Positions 1 through 7,888 of a stretch of DNA of 39,731 bases are shown here, piece after piece; position 1 is the stretch's first letter, and the number at the start of each line of letters is the position of its first letter. Origin of the DNA: Chamaesiphon sp. GL140_3_metabinner_129_sub (lineage in GTDB: Bacteria; Cyanobacteriota; Cyanobacteriia; Cyanobacteriales; Chamaesiphonaceae); assembly GCA_025358725.1 (NCBI GenBank), contig JANYIT010000372.1, positions 1 through 39,731 of the forward strand. Direction: 5' to 3'. The position numbers were made by a program, and so were the translations under genes. A model generated the notes under the pieces. That model was given only the letters and a program-made list of their open reading frames with translations. It ran no database searches and was not told the DNA's origin.

Positions 1-406
1 CATGCAAAAACCCGAATTTCTCGATTTGCTGCTCTAGCTCCAGTCTGAAGCAAATGTAGCAAATCCAGATTACTCTCGATCGTTTCATTGCTCAAGCAAC
101 TTACCTAAATACAAGCTTTTTTTGACTTCGCCAACAGCATCAGCAAGTGTACAGAAAGTTCTATTAAGCCTGGAATTTAGGTGGAGATTTAAATTTAGTG
201 GTAATAATTAAATCTATTTCCGCTATAGATAGCGTACTCGACAATCTTTTTTGAGCAAGAAAAGAAAACTTTTAGCAACATATTGTAATATATTGACATA
301 GATTTAATCTTTGCAATATGAGATCTCCTTTTGCACGACTCTCAGGAAATATTGGATTTTGATGTAGCCCAATCTAGATTAGGATCGATCGTGTTCCAAT
401 CGCACG
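1..406. other. Non-coding stretch upstream of the first phosphatase
   Basis: No ORF of useful length is visible. A ten-codon stretch at 2-37 ending in TAG could be the tail of a gene truncated by the window edge, but nothing identifies it. A TTGACA-like hexamer at 293-298 is followed about 18 bp later by TATGAG, a possible promoter for the gene at 407. Around 170-200 there are loosely repeated ATTTAGGT/ATTTAAAT words at roughly 10-12 bp spacing. They faintly recall cyanobacterial PHO boxes, which would suit a phosphatase gene, but the match is too weak to call. Confidence 0.3.
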
Positions 407-1495
407 GTGACGAACGTGAAAATCAGATTAATCTTCTTAGCCATAGTCGGTTTAGTTGTTGCGCTCGCCTATGGAGCAATTCAAAACTCAGCAACTAATT
501 CACCTTCATCATCGACTCCAGCAGCGACCACGATCGCTACATCAATCGCAAAGATCCCTTTGTACGACCATATCTTTGTGATTATTGAGGAAAATAAAGC
601 TTACGAACAAATTATCGGCAATCCCAACGCGCCGATCGTCAATCAATTAGCTCGTACCTATGGGTTGGCTAGCAACTACTATGGCATCGTCCATCCCAGT
701 GAGGGAAATTATGTCGCTATTCTTGGCGGCAGCACCTTTGGCATCCATGATGATGCCCCATTCGATGCCGATGTAAATACCCCAGGCAGTCATGGTGTCA
801 ATCACACGATCGCCAGCCGAAGCTTAATCGACCAGCTTGAAGAAAAAGGACTAACCTGGAAAGGTTATTTTGAGAGCATTCCCAGTGTGGGATACAAAGG
901 GACGACTTATCCCAGCGACGCTGATGCCCTCTACGCCTCGAAACACAACGGGTTTATTAATTTCAAAAAGGTGCAGTCAGATCCCAAAGAATTAGCCAAA
1001 TTAGTCAGTATCGATCGTTTCACCGCCGACTTACAAACTGGTAACGTCCCCAACTATAGTCACATTGTGTTCAATCAATGTAATGAAATGCACGGATTAG
1101 CTAGGTGTCCCAATCTCGCGAATTTGATTGCCACTGGAGACGCAAAAATAGGCGAAACCGTTCGCCAAATTACTAATTCTCCCCTGTGGAAATCAACTAA
1201 AAATAATGCGATCGTCATTACCTGGGATGAAGATGATGGCCGCCCAAAACCAAACCCAGGTTGTTGCGGTTTCGACCCCAAAAGTCAGGCTAACTTTGGC
1301 GGGGGTAAGATTGCCACGATTGTAATTACCAATCATGGTGCCCGTGGTTTAGTCGATCCGACTCCTTATAATCACTACTCCCTGTTACGAACTACCGAAG
1401 AAGCATTTGGCATTAGTGAGTACTTGAATTTTGCCGATCGTACTCAAGAGGGTGTTAAATCGCTCGCGCCATTATTTGCTGTCAATCTAAAATAA
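407..1495 (+). CDS. Exported phosphoesterase (PF04185-type acid phosphatase/phospholipase C family)
   Basis: A 362-residue protein with a GTG start; a second GTG nine bases downstream is an alternative. An N-terminal hydrophobic segment (about residues 5-25) looks like an uncleaved anchor or signal peptide, followed by a Ser/Thr/Pro linker, so the enzyme should act outside the cytoplasmic membrane. The catalytic domain opens with HIFVIIEENKAYEQIIG, the E-N motif typical of this family, and continues with SEGNYVAILGG, ITWDEDDG and a C-terminal NHYSLLRTTEEAFG. These are hallmarks of alkaline-phosphatase-superfamily phosphoesterases that release phosphate from phosphomonoesters or phospholipids. 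It lies 121 bp upstream of a PhoD-type phosphatase on the same strand, which suggests a phosphate-scavenging pair. The exact substrate cannot be read from sequence. Confidence 0.82.
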   Translation: MTNVKIRLIFLAIVGLVVALAYGAIQNSATNSPSSSTPAATTIATSIAKIPLYDHIFVIIEENKAYEQIIGNPNAPIVNQLARTYGLASNYYGIVHPSEGNYVAILGGSTFGIHDDAPFDADVNTPGSHGVNHTIASRSLIDQLEEKGLTWKGYFESIPSVGYKGTTYPSDADALYASKHNGFINFKKVQSDPKELAKLVSIDRFTADLQTGNVPNYSHIVFNQCNEMHGLARCPNLANLIATGDAKIGETVRQITNSPLWKSTKNNAIVITWDEDDGRPKPNPGCCGFDPKSQANFGGGKIATIVITNHGARGLVDPTPYNHYSLLRTTEEAFGISEYLNFADRTQEGVKSLAPLFAVNLK

Positions 1496-1616
1496 CGATC
1501 GAACAGGATATTTTAGTTGAAGATAAATGGCATGAGATTATCGATTACCTCCGGTAGGTCAAAGACCAATGAGTTTTTACGCACTAATGGTGACTTTGTT
1601 GTCAGGAGGAAAACAC

Positions 1617-3398
1617 ATGAAACTTAGTAATATATCTAGGCAAATTCGCCTGAAACACACCTCAGTTCGATTAATAATTATCGTCGCCACGATCGTTTGT
1701 TGTATATGTCTAGCTCAAGTAGATCGAGCATTTACAACCGCCGCGAGGAGCATTGTCTACACGGGAATTGCGGCTGGCGATACTACCGAAACTAGCGCGA
1801 TCCTCTGGACGCGGACGGCTCAAGCTAGCGATTTACAAGGGATCGTCCAACCATTGATATTGGAAGTCACCACCGATCGCAAGTTTAAAAAGATCGATCG
1901 CACCTTCACAGCCTCCACCCAAGCAGAACGCGACTATACCCTCAAACTGGAAGCAGAGGGATTAGCCAGCGGCACCCATTATTACTATCGCTTTCGGACT
2001 CCGCGTGGCGCAACCAGCCCGATCGGTAGATTCAGTACCGCTCCTAAATCTCAAGCTGCCATACCCGTAAAATTTGGCTTCAGTGGCGACGCTGATGGTA
2101 AATGGCGACCGTACCCTCTCGCCCAAGCTTTTTCAAAGCTCAAATTAGACTTTTTCATCTTTATCGGCGATACCATCTACGAGACTAAAAGCTCGATTTC
2201 GCCCGCCGCAGCCGATCCCGCCGTCGATTTGCCACTGGCTCTCAAAGATTACCATCGTAAATATCGCGAAAATCTCGACCCGATTGCACCCACTGGATTG
2301 CCTAGCCTACAACCCCTATTTGCCGCGCAGGGTAACTACACCCTCCTAGATAACCACGAGCTGGGCAACCACCAATATAGTGAAGGTGGCGCAGCCGCAG
2401 GTGCGAATGGCAAAGGCGTAAATGGTACCGCTCCTAGTAACGATGTCAACACCAGCGGTACTTTCATCAACCAGACCCCAGGTTTTAAAACCCTGGTGCG
2501 TGCCTACAGCGATTATCAGCCGATTCGGGAACGGATGATATCGGCACCAACCGACCCCCGCACCGATCGTACCCAACAGTTGTACTTCGCTCAAAGGTGG
2601 GGGGCAAATGCGATCCTCATTAATTTAGACGATCGATCCTATCGCGATATCCGGTTGAAAACAGCAACGGGGAAAGATGATGCGGGCACCAGAGTGGATG
2701 ATCCCCAGCGCACGATGCTAGGTAAGACACAACTCGCTTGGTTCGAGCAAACGCTCCGACAATCGCAAGCCGACGGGGTGCGGTGGAAGATCGTGGCAAT
2801 CTCATCCCCGATCGATGAAATGGGGGACGATGGAGGTAAATCTTGGGCTGGGGGCTATCGCGCGGAACGCAACCGTCTCCTCAAGTTTATTGCCGACGAG
2901 CGGATTGAAAACGTGGTGTTTTTATCGACCGACGACCATCAATACCGCGTCAACGAACTTAGTTATCTGCCGGATCTAACTAAACCCAACCAACGTCAAC
3001 TCGTACCGCACTGTTGGACGATCATCGCTGGGCCGCTGGGGGCGGGTGGGCCAGAGAAATTAATCAATCGAAGTTTTCAGACTATTTCAGTGTTAGCTAA
3101 TGCTTTAGCTGGGTTTCAACGGACTAAAGGATTAGATCCAGTCGGTTTAGATCCTCATTTCCCTGGACTCCAGCAGGTCTTTCGCGAGGGCGATCCTGAT
3201 GCGGACATTCATCGGCAACCAGTAGATTTCTACTCGCCAGATACCTTTAACTACGCGACTTTGGGAATCAGTGGCGATGGTCGGTTATTGAATGTCGATC
3301 TATATGGGATTCATGCTTACGCACCAGATACTTTTCCAACTCTAGCGCAAGTCGAGCAGGTGCGGCGGATTCAAGGTTTTCGAGTGAAAGTCCGTTAA
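1617..3398 (+). CDS. phoD: PhoD-like alkaline phosphatase
   Basis: I start the gene at the ATG at 1617 rather than the ORF-track start at 1569, because AGGAGG lies 6-7 bp upstream of it. This gives 593 residues. The N terminus is basic and followed by a hydrophobic segment (RLIIIVATIVCCICLAQ), consistent with export. The PhoD N-terminal beta domain follows (VYTGIAAGDTTETSAILWTR), then the metallophosphoesterase core: GFSGDADGK, FIFIGDTIYE, LDNHELGNHQ, the GKTQLAWFEQTL segment and STDDHQYRV. PhoD enzymes are Ca/Fe-dependent phosphomono- and diesterases of the periplasm or cell surface, usually induced under phosphate starvation. Assignment to the family is secure; regulation is inferred only from the neighbouring phosphatase. 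Confidence 0.9.
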   Translation: MKLSNISRQIRLKHTSVRLIIIVATIVCCICLAQVDRAFTTAARSIVYTGIAAGDTTETSAILWTRTAQASDLQGIVQPLILEVTTDRKFKKIDRTFTASTQAERDYTLKLEAEGLASGTHYYYRFRTPRGATSPIGRFSTAPKSQAAIPVKFGFSGDADGKWRPYPLAQAFSKLKLDFFIFIGDTIYETKSSISPAAADPAVDLPLALKDYHRKYRENLDPIAPTGLPSLQPLFAAQGNYTLLDNHELGNHQYSEGGAAAGANGKGVNGTAPSNDVNTSGTFINQTPGFKTLVRAYSDYQPIRERMISAPTDPRTDRTQQLYFAQRWGANAILINLDDRSYRDIRLKTATGKDDAGTRVDDPQRTMLGKTQLAWFEQTLRQSQADGVRWKIVAISSPIDEMGDDGGKSWAGGYRAERNRLLKFIADERIENVVFLSTDDHQYRVNELSYLPDLTKPNQRQLVPHCWTIIAGPLGAGGPEKLINRSFQTISVLANALAGFQRTKGLDPVGLDPHFPGLQQVFREGDPDADIHRQPVDFYSPDTFNYATLGISGDGRLLNVDLYGIHAYAPDTFPTLAQVEQVRRIQGFRVKVR

Positions 3399-4195
3399 AG
3401 TGGCTCGATCGCGATCGTTATTAAGGAATAATCTGCTGGATTCGATCGCATCATCTAAACTTCAAGCTGTATTCCTGCTTTTCGTAACCGCTCCACCAAC
3501 ACATCTCCCAGTCCCTTTGCTAGAGTCAAAATTCTCACCCTTTGCGCCCCAGAATTTACTTCTTTCCTTGCTATTTTTAAGCTACTGATTTCTGTTGAGA
3601 CGATACTCGATCGACAGCTTCTAGCCATTAATTTTTTGGACTATTCCTCGATCGATGTAGCAATCGGGCAGAGAATTTTTCATTGGGTAGCTATCACCCA
3701 AAACTGGAATAAGCACGATCGCTATTTTAGATTTTGCCAGAAATCCAAAATAAGGATTTTCTTGCCAGGTAAGCATAGCTTATATTACTAAATAGAGTTG
3801 ACAAACCACTCATAACAGGCTAAAAGTAAGACAAGCCCATAAAATAGCCCATGCAGTTATTTTAAGTGGCTATAAGCCTTGCATGATAAGGCTTGTAAAT
3901 CTATTCTCTCTTCGTTGACATCGATGAGGTCCCCCGTTCGAGTCGGGGTACGTCCATAGGTTGGAAAAGTTGATATATGAGGGTTTCTGGGAAGTATTAT
4001 GACTTTTCGGAAGCCCTTCTGTTGTCAATGTCGCCGAGGTTTTTGGCGCGGTGTTCGTCGATCAAGGTTTGAATTAATTGACTCAGGCACAGGTATAGGA
4101 TGAGTTTTTCTTCCATCCGTTCGATCGCCTTTTAATCCTCGCCGCAATCTTATCGTCTTGGTGAATTTTGGACTTTACCTAATTGATGACACGCC
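3399..4195. other. Gene-poor interval with decayed sequence around a tRNA scar
   Basis: About 800 bp without a convincing gene. The 62-codon ORF at 3400 has no recognisable features. A 7-bp inverted repeat, AAGCCTT/AAGGCTT with a 7-nt loop, sits at 3874-3894, just before the tRNA remnant described separately. On the minus strand an ATG at 4116 opens a 39-codon frame ending at 3997 (starting MEEKLILYLCLSQLIQ). It resembles a leftover piece of a larger protein more than an intact gene, but I cannot name it. The interval looks like the junction of an inserted segment. Confidence 0.4.
3910..3956 (+). pseudogene. 3' half of tRNA-Val(GAC), probable integration-site remnant
   Basis: Reading rightwards, the sequence folds as an anticodon arm with loop TTGACAT (anticodon GAC, Val), the variable segment AGGTC, a perfect T arm (CCCCG, loop TTCGAGT, CGGGG) and a 3' acceptor strand TACGTCC with discriminator A. 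The 5' half is absent: no GGACGTA acceptor strand or D arm occurs upstream, and the 5' side of the anticodon stem matches only partly (CTTCG against CGATG). The break therefore falls in the anticodon stem, where many tyrosine recombinases cross over. A truncated tRNA copy of this shape is typical of the att site at one end of an integrated element. It should not be functional. Confidence 0.75.
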
Positions 4196-5095
4196 CTAGA
4201 TCTTGTTTCCTAATTTTTTGAGCAAATGGGGAATTTGCCCGATTTTCTTCGCGACAGGAATTTTCGCCCGCTTGTAAGTCTCGATTCGTTGTTGAATAGT
4301 ATCCGCATTATGGATCGGTTTCGAGAGCGTATGGCTCAAAACGATCGCCGCATCAGTCAATGGGTGCGGCGTACTGGCATGAATCCCAGCTAAATAGGCA
4401 ACTACAGGTTTCCCCTGCTGCACTAGCAGATAAGCAGCCGTTGCCGCCTCTGAATCCCAGCAAATATCGCCGACAAGGACGATCGATTCGGTGAGTGGGT
4501 CTGATTGAAGCCATTCCAGCCAGAGGCGGCAGGAGGAGCCAACTAGTGGATCGCTGCCGATATGGATAACAATCGATTGACCTAAATTTGCTTGATTTAA
4601 TTCACTGGCAATTTCGGCGGTTAAACTCTGATTGCGGCTAATAATCGCCACTTTACCAGGACTAAATAATTGGGGCTGGTAGATACCGAGTAATAATTGA
4701 TTGGGTATGATAATTCCCGCACTCCCAGAACCGAGAATCAAGGTATTGGTAATACTTGCCTGACGCAATAACCGGATCGTATCTAGCGGTGGTACACCTC
4801 TGGTGACAATGACTAATTGAGGAATACCTGCGGCAATTGCTTCGAGAGCAGCATCTAGTACTTCATAAGCAGGCACAAAGATTAAACTAGTTTCGATCGA
4901 TCCTAATCCCGCTTGTGCTTCTTCTACTAGATCAAATATTGGCAAATCTCCTAGCTTTTGACCACCGCTTCCGGCAATAATAATCCCGACGATATTAGTA
5001 CCATAAGTTAGCATTCGGCTAATTGCCGCGATTGCGAGAGGATTGTCCACTCCTTGAATTAAAACACGGCTAGCTGGTTGAAGATCGATCGTCAT
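4196..5095 (-). CDS. SucD-like succinyl-CoA synthetase alpha subunit, active-site motifs lost
   Basis: I start at MTIDLQPASRVLIQG (299 residues); the 18 extra N-terminal codons in the ORF track are heptamer-repeat DNA. Overall similarity to the alpha subunit of succinyl-CoA synthetase is clear (KPVVAYLAGIHA, GVPPLDTIRLLRQA, LGQSIVIHIGSDPLVGSS). However, the functional motifs are altered: the CoA-binding GPNCPG is GSGSAG, SRSGTLTYE is SRNQSLTAE, GEIGG is GDICW, and the phosphohistidine motif GHAGA is replaced by PLTDAA, so the catalytic His is missing. The frame is intact. It lies downstream of a sucC-like gene on the same strand, separated by an 85-bp repeat-filled gap. It may be a pseudoenzyme, a repurposed paralogue, or a regulatory partner of SucC. 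Confidence 0.75.
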   Translation of the reverse strand: MTIDLQPASRVLIQGVDNPLAIAAISRMLTYGTNIVGIIIAGSGGQKLGDLPIFDLVEEAQAGLGSIETSLIFVPAYEVLDAALEAIAAGIPQLVIVTRGVPPLDTIRLLRQASITNTLILGSGSAGIIIPNQLLLGIYQPQLFSPGKVAIISRNQSLTAEIASELNQANLGQSIVIHIGSDPLVGSSCRLWLEWLQSDPLTESIVLVGDICWDSEAATAAYLLVQQGKPVVAYLAGIHASTPHPLTDAAIVLSHTLSKPIHNADTIQQRIETYKRAKIPVAKKIGQIPHLLKKLGNKI

Positions 5096-5096
5096 G

Positions 5097-5137
5097 AGGA
5101 GGGGGAGATGGGAGTTGAAAGTTGAAAGTTGGGAGGT
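5097..5137. repeat. STRR-type heptamer array before sucD
   Basis: Tandem 7-mers of GGGAGTT and TTGAAAG type run directly up to the sucD start codon. On the coding strand they form a pyrimidine-rich leader without a Shine-Dalgarno sequence. A second small array of the AAAGCCT type lies at 5164-5183, touching the end of sucC. Confidence 0.8.
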
Positions 5138-5180
5138 ATTGAAGGGCACTTTTGTCTCTACTCTTTCTAAAGCCTAAAGC

Positions 5181-6281
5181 CTAGTCCTTAGCAATTGCTA
5201 GAGTTTGGGCGATCGCCCGATCAAAATTGGTAACGAGTTTAATTGATAATGGGAGCAATCCAGCCAGTCTGTCGCGATCCTGATCCAAGACTCGCCAGAT
5301 GATTGTGAGATTTTGGTGGTGAGGTAAATATTGGATAATTTGTTGAAATCGATCGATCTCGCTCCCTACCAAATTGATGAGCAAGACATCTATCGTACTT
5401 GACTCGACGAGATCTTGATTGTAAATTCCGAGACGATCGAGCGCGATTTGGATTTCTTCGCCACAAGCGGGATCGACGACGATACATTGAGCCACCTTAC
5501 CCCCACCTTGAGCGATCCCATCCAACATGGCTAGAGCCAAACCATTGCCACTACAGAGGATACTGATATTCCCGACATCCGTAAATAACGGTGATAGTGT
5601 CCGCAATCGATTGCGAACACTATCCACAACTTGCCACGGTTGGAGATTTGGATGTCTACCGACAGCATGATGATTGACACTAATTTTGCCATCTAGTGCC
5701 ATCACCGCGCCATTGCGATCGACTCCTACTGGATTGATTTCTACTAAGTCCAAATCCTGAGACTGCATCAAGATGTACATTTTCTCGATAATCTCACTCA
5801 CAGCCAACATCAAATCGCCCTGAAGTCCCATTTTTAGCGCGAGCCGACGCGCATAAAAAGATGAAAACTCGTCATAGACAACTACCTGCTGAATTTGATT
5901 CAAAAAGGCATTAATATTCATTCCCCCATCGCTCGATCCCAGTAATACCGGACGACAAGCCAATCTGTCGATCACAATTGCCAGATAAAATTCCTGGCTT
6001 GTATTATACTTCGCCTCGGCTAATAATACTCTGGGATATTCACCCAAAATCGGTAAATTAAAGATCGTCCGCGCTGCCGCGATCGCATCGATAGTATTCT
6101 CGACAAACCTAATCCCGCCAGCTTTGCCGCGATTGCCTACACTAACCTGTGATTTTAATACTACCGGATAGGGAATCCGCAATGCTTTGAGATCCGTCGG
6201 TCGATCGATCCGTTGAGATGGCAAAACTGGAATTCCCACCTCTCGAAACAATTCTTTAGCTTGGTATTCTAGTAAATCCAT
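5181..6281 (-). CDS. sucC: Succinyl-CoA synthetase (succinate-CoA ligase) beta subunit, cyanobacterial type
   Basis: 366 residues with ATG start. The N terminus MDLLEYQAKELFREVGIPVLP and the ATP-grasp elements PVVLKSQVSVGNRGKAGG, DLDLVEINPVGV and MALDGK identify the nucleotide-binding beta subunit. The enzyme converts succinyl-CoA, ADP and phosphate to succinate, CoA and ATP, and in cyanobacteria belongs to the modified TCA cycle. The C-terminal flavodoxin-like domain is less conserved: the usual Gly-rich segment near NGLALAMLDG is VVDPACGEE here, and LVNIFGGI appears as LINLVGSEI. Together with the motif loss in the downstream SucD-like partner, this makes it uncertain that the pair is a working synthetase. 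The start codon follows directly on a heptamer array. Confidence 0.82.
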   Translation of the reverse strand: MDLLEYQAKELFREVGIPVLPSQRIDRPTDLKALRIPYPVVLKSQVSVGNRGKAGGIRFVENTIDAIAAARTIFNLPILGEYPRVLLAEAKYNTSQEFYLAIVIDRLACRPVLLGSSDGGMNINAFLNQIQQVVVYDEFSSFYARRLALKMGLQGDLMLAVSEIIEKMYILMQSQDLDLVEINPVGVDRNGAVMALDGKISVNHHAVGRHPNLQPWQVVDSVRNRLRTLSPLFTDVGNISILCSGNGLALAMLDGIAQGGGKVAQCIVVDPACGEEIQIALDRLGIYNQDLVESSTIDVLLINLVGSEIDRFQQIIQYLPHHQNLTIIWRVLDQDRDRLAGLLPLSIKLVTNFDRAIAQTLAIAKD

Positions 6282-6284
6282 GTA

Positions 6285-6366
6285 GGGGCAGGGAATAGGG
6301 AATAGGGGTTAGGGGTTAGGGGTTACGCAAGCATCGCTTTCAACTTTCAACTTTCAACTCTCAACT
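6285..6366. repeat. Composite STRR heptamer array before sucC
   Basis: Three heptamer families sit in series: GGGAATA (two copies), GGGGTTA (three copies) and, after a short unique spacer, CAACTTT/CAACTCT copies. The array fills the whole gap between sucC and the next minus-strand gene and begins three bases from the sucC start codon. Confidence 0.85.
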
Positions 6367-6371
6367 CTTAA

Positions 6372-7205
6372 CTAATCATTAACTGGAGCTTCCACTTTAA
6401 ATTCCCCGGTAGGACTGATTGTAACCTTACCACCAGTAGCTCTAATTTCGGCGATCGCTCGCTTAATCACAAAATCATCTACTGCTGTACCTAAAACCAT
6501 ATTCCACGCATCGAATTGCGCTTGTTTGCTCTTGGGGTTACGCGCTAGATAATTAGCTGTATCTTGGGAAATCTTAGCAACATTTTGACCCTCTGGATTG
6601 GCATATTGCCTAGCCCAGCTTGCCGCATTGAGCATCGAATTTCGAGCAGCGGGGACTTTCCCTAAAAATAGTAACTCATCGACAGCCTTGAGCCTCCAAA
6701 TATAGTAACTGCGATCGGGAACTTTGGGCGACAGTGACTTCAATCCTCGATCCATCAGACTAACAGATCGTTCTGGTTCTCCAGCGTAGAGAGCAGCCGT
6801 ATTCGAGAGGTAATAATAAGCATAAAGGAATCGGGGGTCGCGATCGAGAATTGTCTCAAAATAGTCCATTGCCGCTCCATATCCAACTTGCTTACGGACT
6901 TCAGCATCACCAAAATACTGGAGAAAATCCATGAAATACCAGTCAGCGACAAGATTATCAAATCCAAATGTTGGGAGAATTTTAGCAACCGAAAGTTGTA
7001 CTTTCAATCTAGCCTCTTCTTGCTGAAGATCAGCCTTGCTCAGACTGTTTCGCTGAAGCTTGAGTGATGCTAATTGAGGAGTTTGGAGCGAAACAACGAC
7101 TGCAAAAGCCCCCGAAATACATCCAATTTGCCCCAATAGAGGCGATACCTGGGATAGTTTTGCACTGAATTTATCCCAAACTGAAGTTGGTATGGATACT
7201 GACAT
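6372..7205 (-). CDS. Conserved cyanobacterial TPR-like protein with N-terminal membrane segment
   Basis: 277 residues. One hydrophobic stretch (about residues 22-42, GQIGCISGAFAVVVSLQTPQ) could anchor it in the membrane. The remainder is helical, with the segments FDNLVADWYFMDFLQYFGD, DYFETILDRDPRFLYAYYYLSN and AALYAGEPERSVSLMDRGLKSL having the spacing of tetratricopeptide repeats, a protein-interaction fold. I recall similar proteins being common in cyanobacteria but know of no assigned function. It is divergent from the other TPR protein at 7328, and the 122-bp gap probably contains both promoters. Confidence 0.7.
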   Translation of the reverse strand: MSVSIPTSVWDKFSAKLSQVSPLLGQIGCISGAFAVVVSLQTPQLASLKLQRNSLSKADLQQEEARLKVQLSVAKILPTFGFDNLVADWYFMDFLQYFGDAEVRKQVGYGAAMDYFETILDRDPRFLYAYYYLSNTAALYAGEPERSVSLMDRGLKSLSPKVPDRSYYIWRLKAVDELLFLGKVPAARNSMLNAASWARQYANPEGQNVAKISQDTANYLARNPKSKQAQFDAWNMVLGTAVDDFVIKRAIAEIRATGGKVTISPTGEFKVEAPVND

Positions 7206-7327
7206 AGATTTAGCTAACTTCGATCCAAAATGATAGTTAATAGCCGAAAGTTGGTAACTTAAAGAAATAGCTCTAGTCTGACTCAGACATCAGAGCCACC
7301 CCGTAATTACCAGGAGTAAAGTGAATC

Positions 7328-7744
7328 ATGAAAAAAAGTCCCTTAACAAAAGTCATTCTGCTTGGCTCTGGCATGGCATTTTTAGCTTCGAGCGTATTGG
7401 GACTAAGCGGTTTAATTGGTAAATCGGTTGATCAACCTGCGAACAGTGAAAATGCCGCCCAATCTCAGAATGCCCAACTTCAAGCCGAAGAGAGAGGTTT
7501 CGAGGGAGTTTTGAAACGTGAACCCCAGAATCAAACCGCACTAAGAGGGCTAGTAGAGATTCGGATGCGTCGCAATGATGCGCCTGGTACCAGAATCGCG
7601 CTCGAACAACTCGTTAAACTCAATCCCGCTAATAAGCAATACCAAGAATTGCTCGTACTTCTGGACAAACAGATCGCAGATGCCAAAAAAGTGGGTACTC
7701 TAAAACCAAGCGCACCTCAGCAATCAGCCCCATCCTCTAAATAG
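7328..7744 (+). CDS. Small TPR protein with N-terminal signal anchor
   Basis: 138 residues, ATG preceded by AGGAG about 11 bp upstream. A lysine-rich start and hydrophobic segment (KVILLGSGMAFLASSVLGLSGLIG) form a signal peptide or anchor. A Gln/Ala-rich linker follows, then about two TPR-like helical repeats (EERGFEGVLKREPQNQTALRGL and ALEQLVKLNPANKQYQELL) and a Pro/Ser tail. Likely a periplasmic or thylakoid-associated scaffold or assembly protein. The divergent neighbour is also TPR-like and membrane-anchored, so the two may act together. No specific function can be assigned. Confidence 0.7.
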   Translation: MKKSPLTKVILLGSGMAFLASSVLGLSGLIGKSVDQPANSENAAQSQNAQLQAEERGFEGVLKREPQNQTALRGLVEIRMRRNDAPGTRIALEQLVKLNPANKQYQELLVLLDKQIADAKKVGTLKPSAPQQSAPSSK

Positions 7745-7888
7745 TCCGTGGGTAAATTAGTAAAGGCTCAAAGTCCCTGACTAGTCATAAATCCTGCCAT
7801 TTTTACTAGATGAGTACATTGTCTTACTGTTGTTGCTGGGGTCGATTCCTGATCGAAACTTTAATGTAGCCTGAATAGAAGCATCACT

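Noticed and set aside
3400-3588. 62-aa ORF after phoD
   Set aside because: Starts two bases after the phoD stop with GTG, has no ribosome-binding site and no recognisable content.
3895-3956. A complete tRNA gene ending at 3956
   Set aside because: No 5' acceptor strand (GGACGTA) or D arm exists at the needed distance; only the 3' half can fold.
407-4195. Prophage or complete genomic island
   Set aside because: No integrase, phage or conjugation gene is in the window; only a possible att remnant is seen.
6372-7744. Two-gene toxin-antitoxin or secretion system
   Set aside because: Both proteins are TPR-like and divergent, with no toxin or secretion motif.
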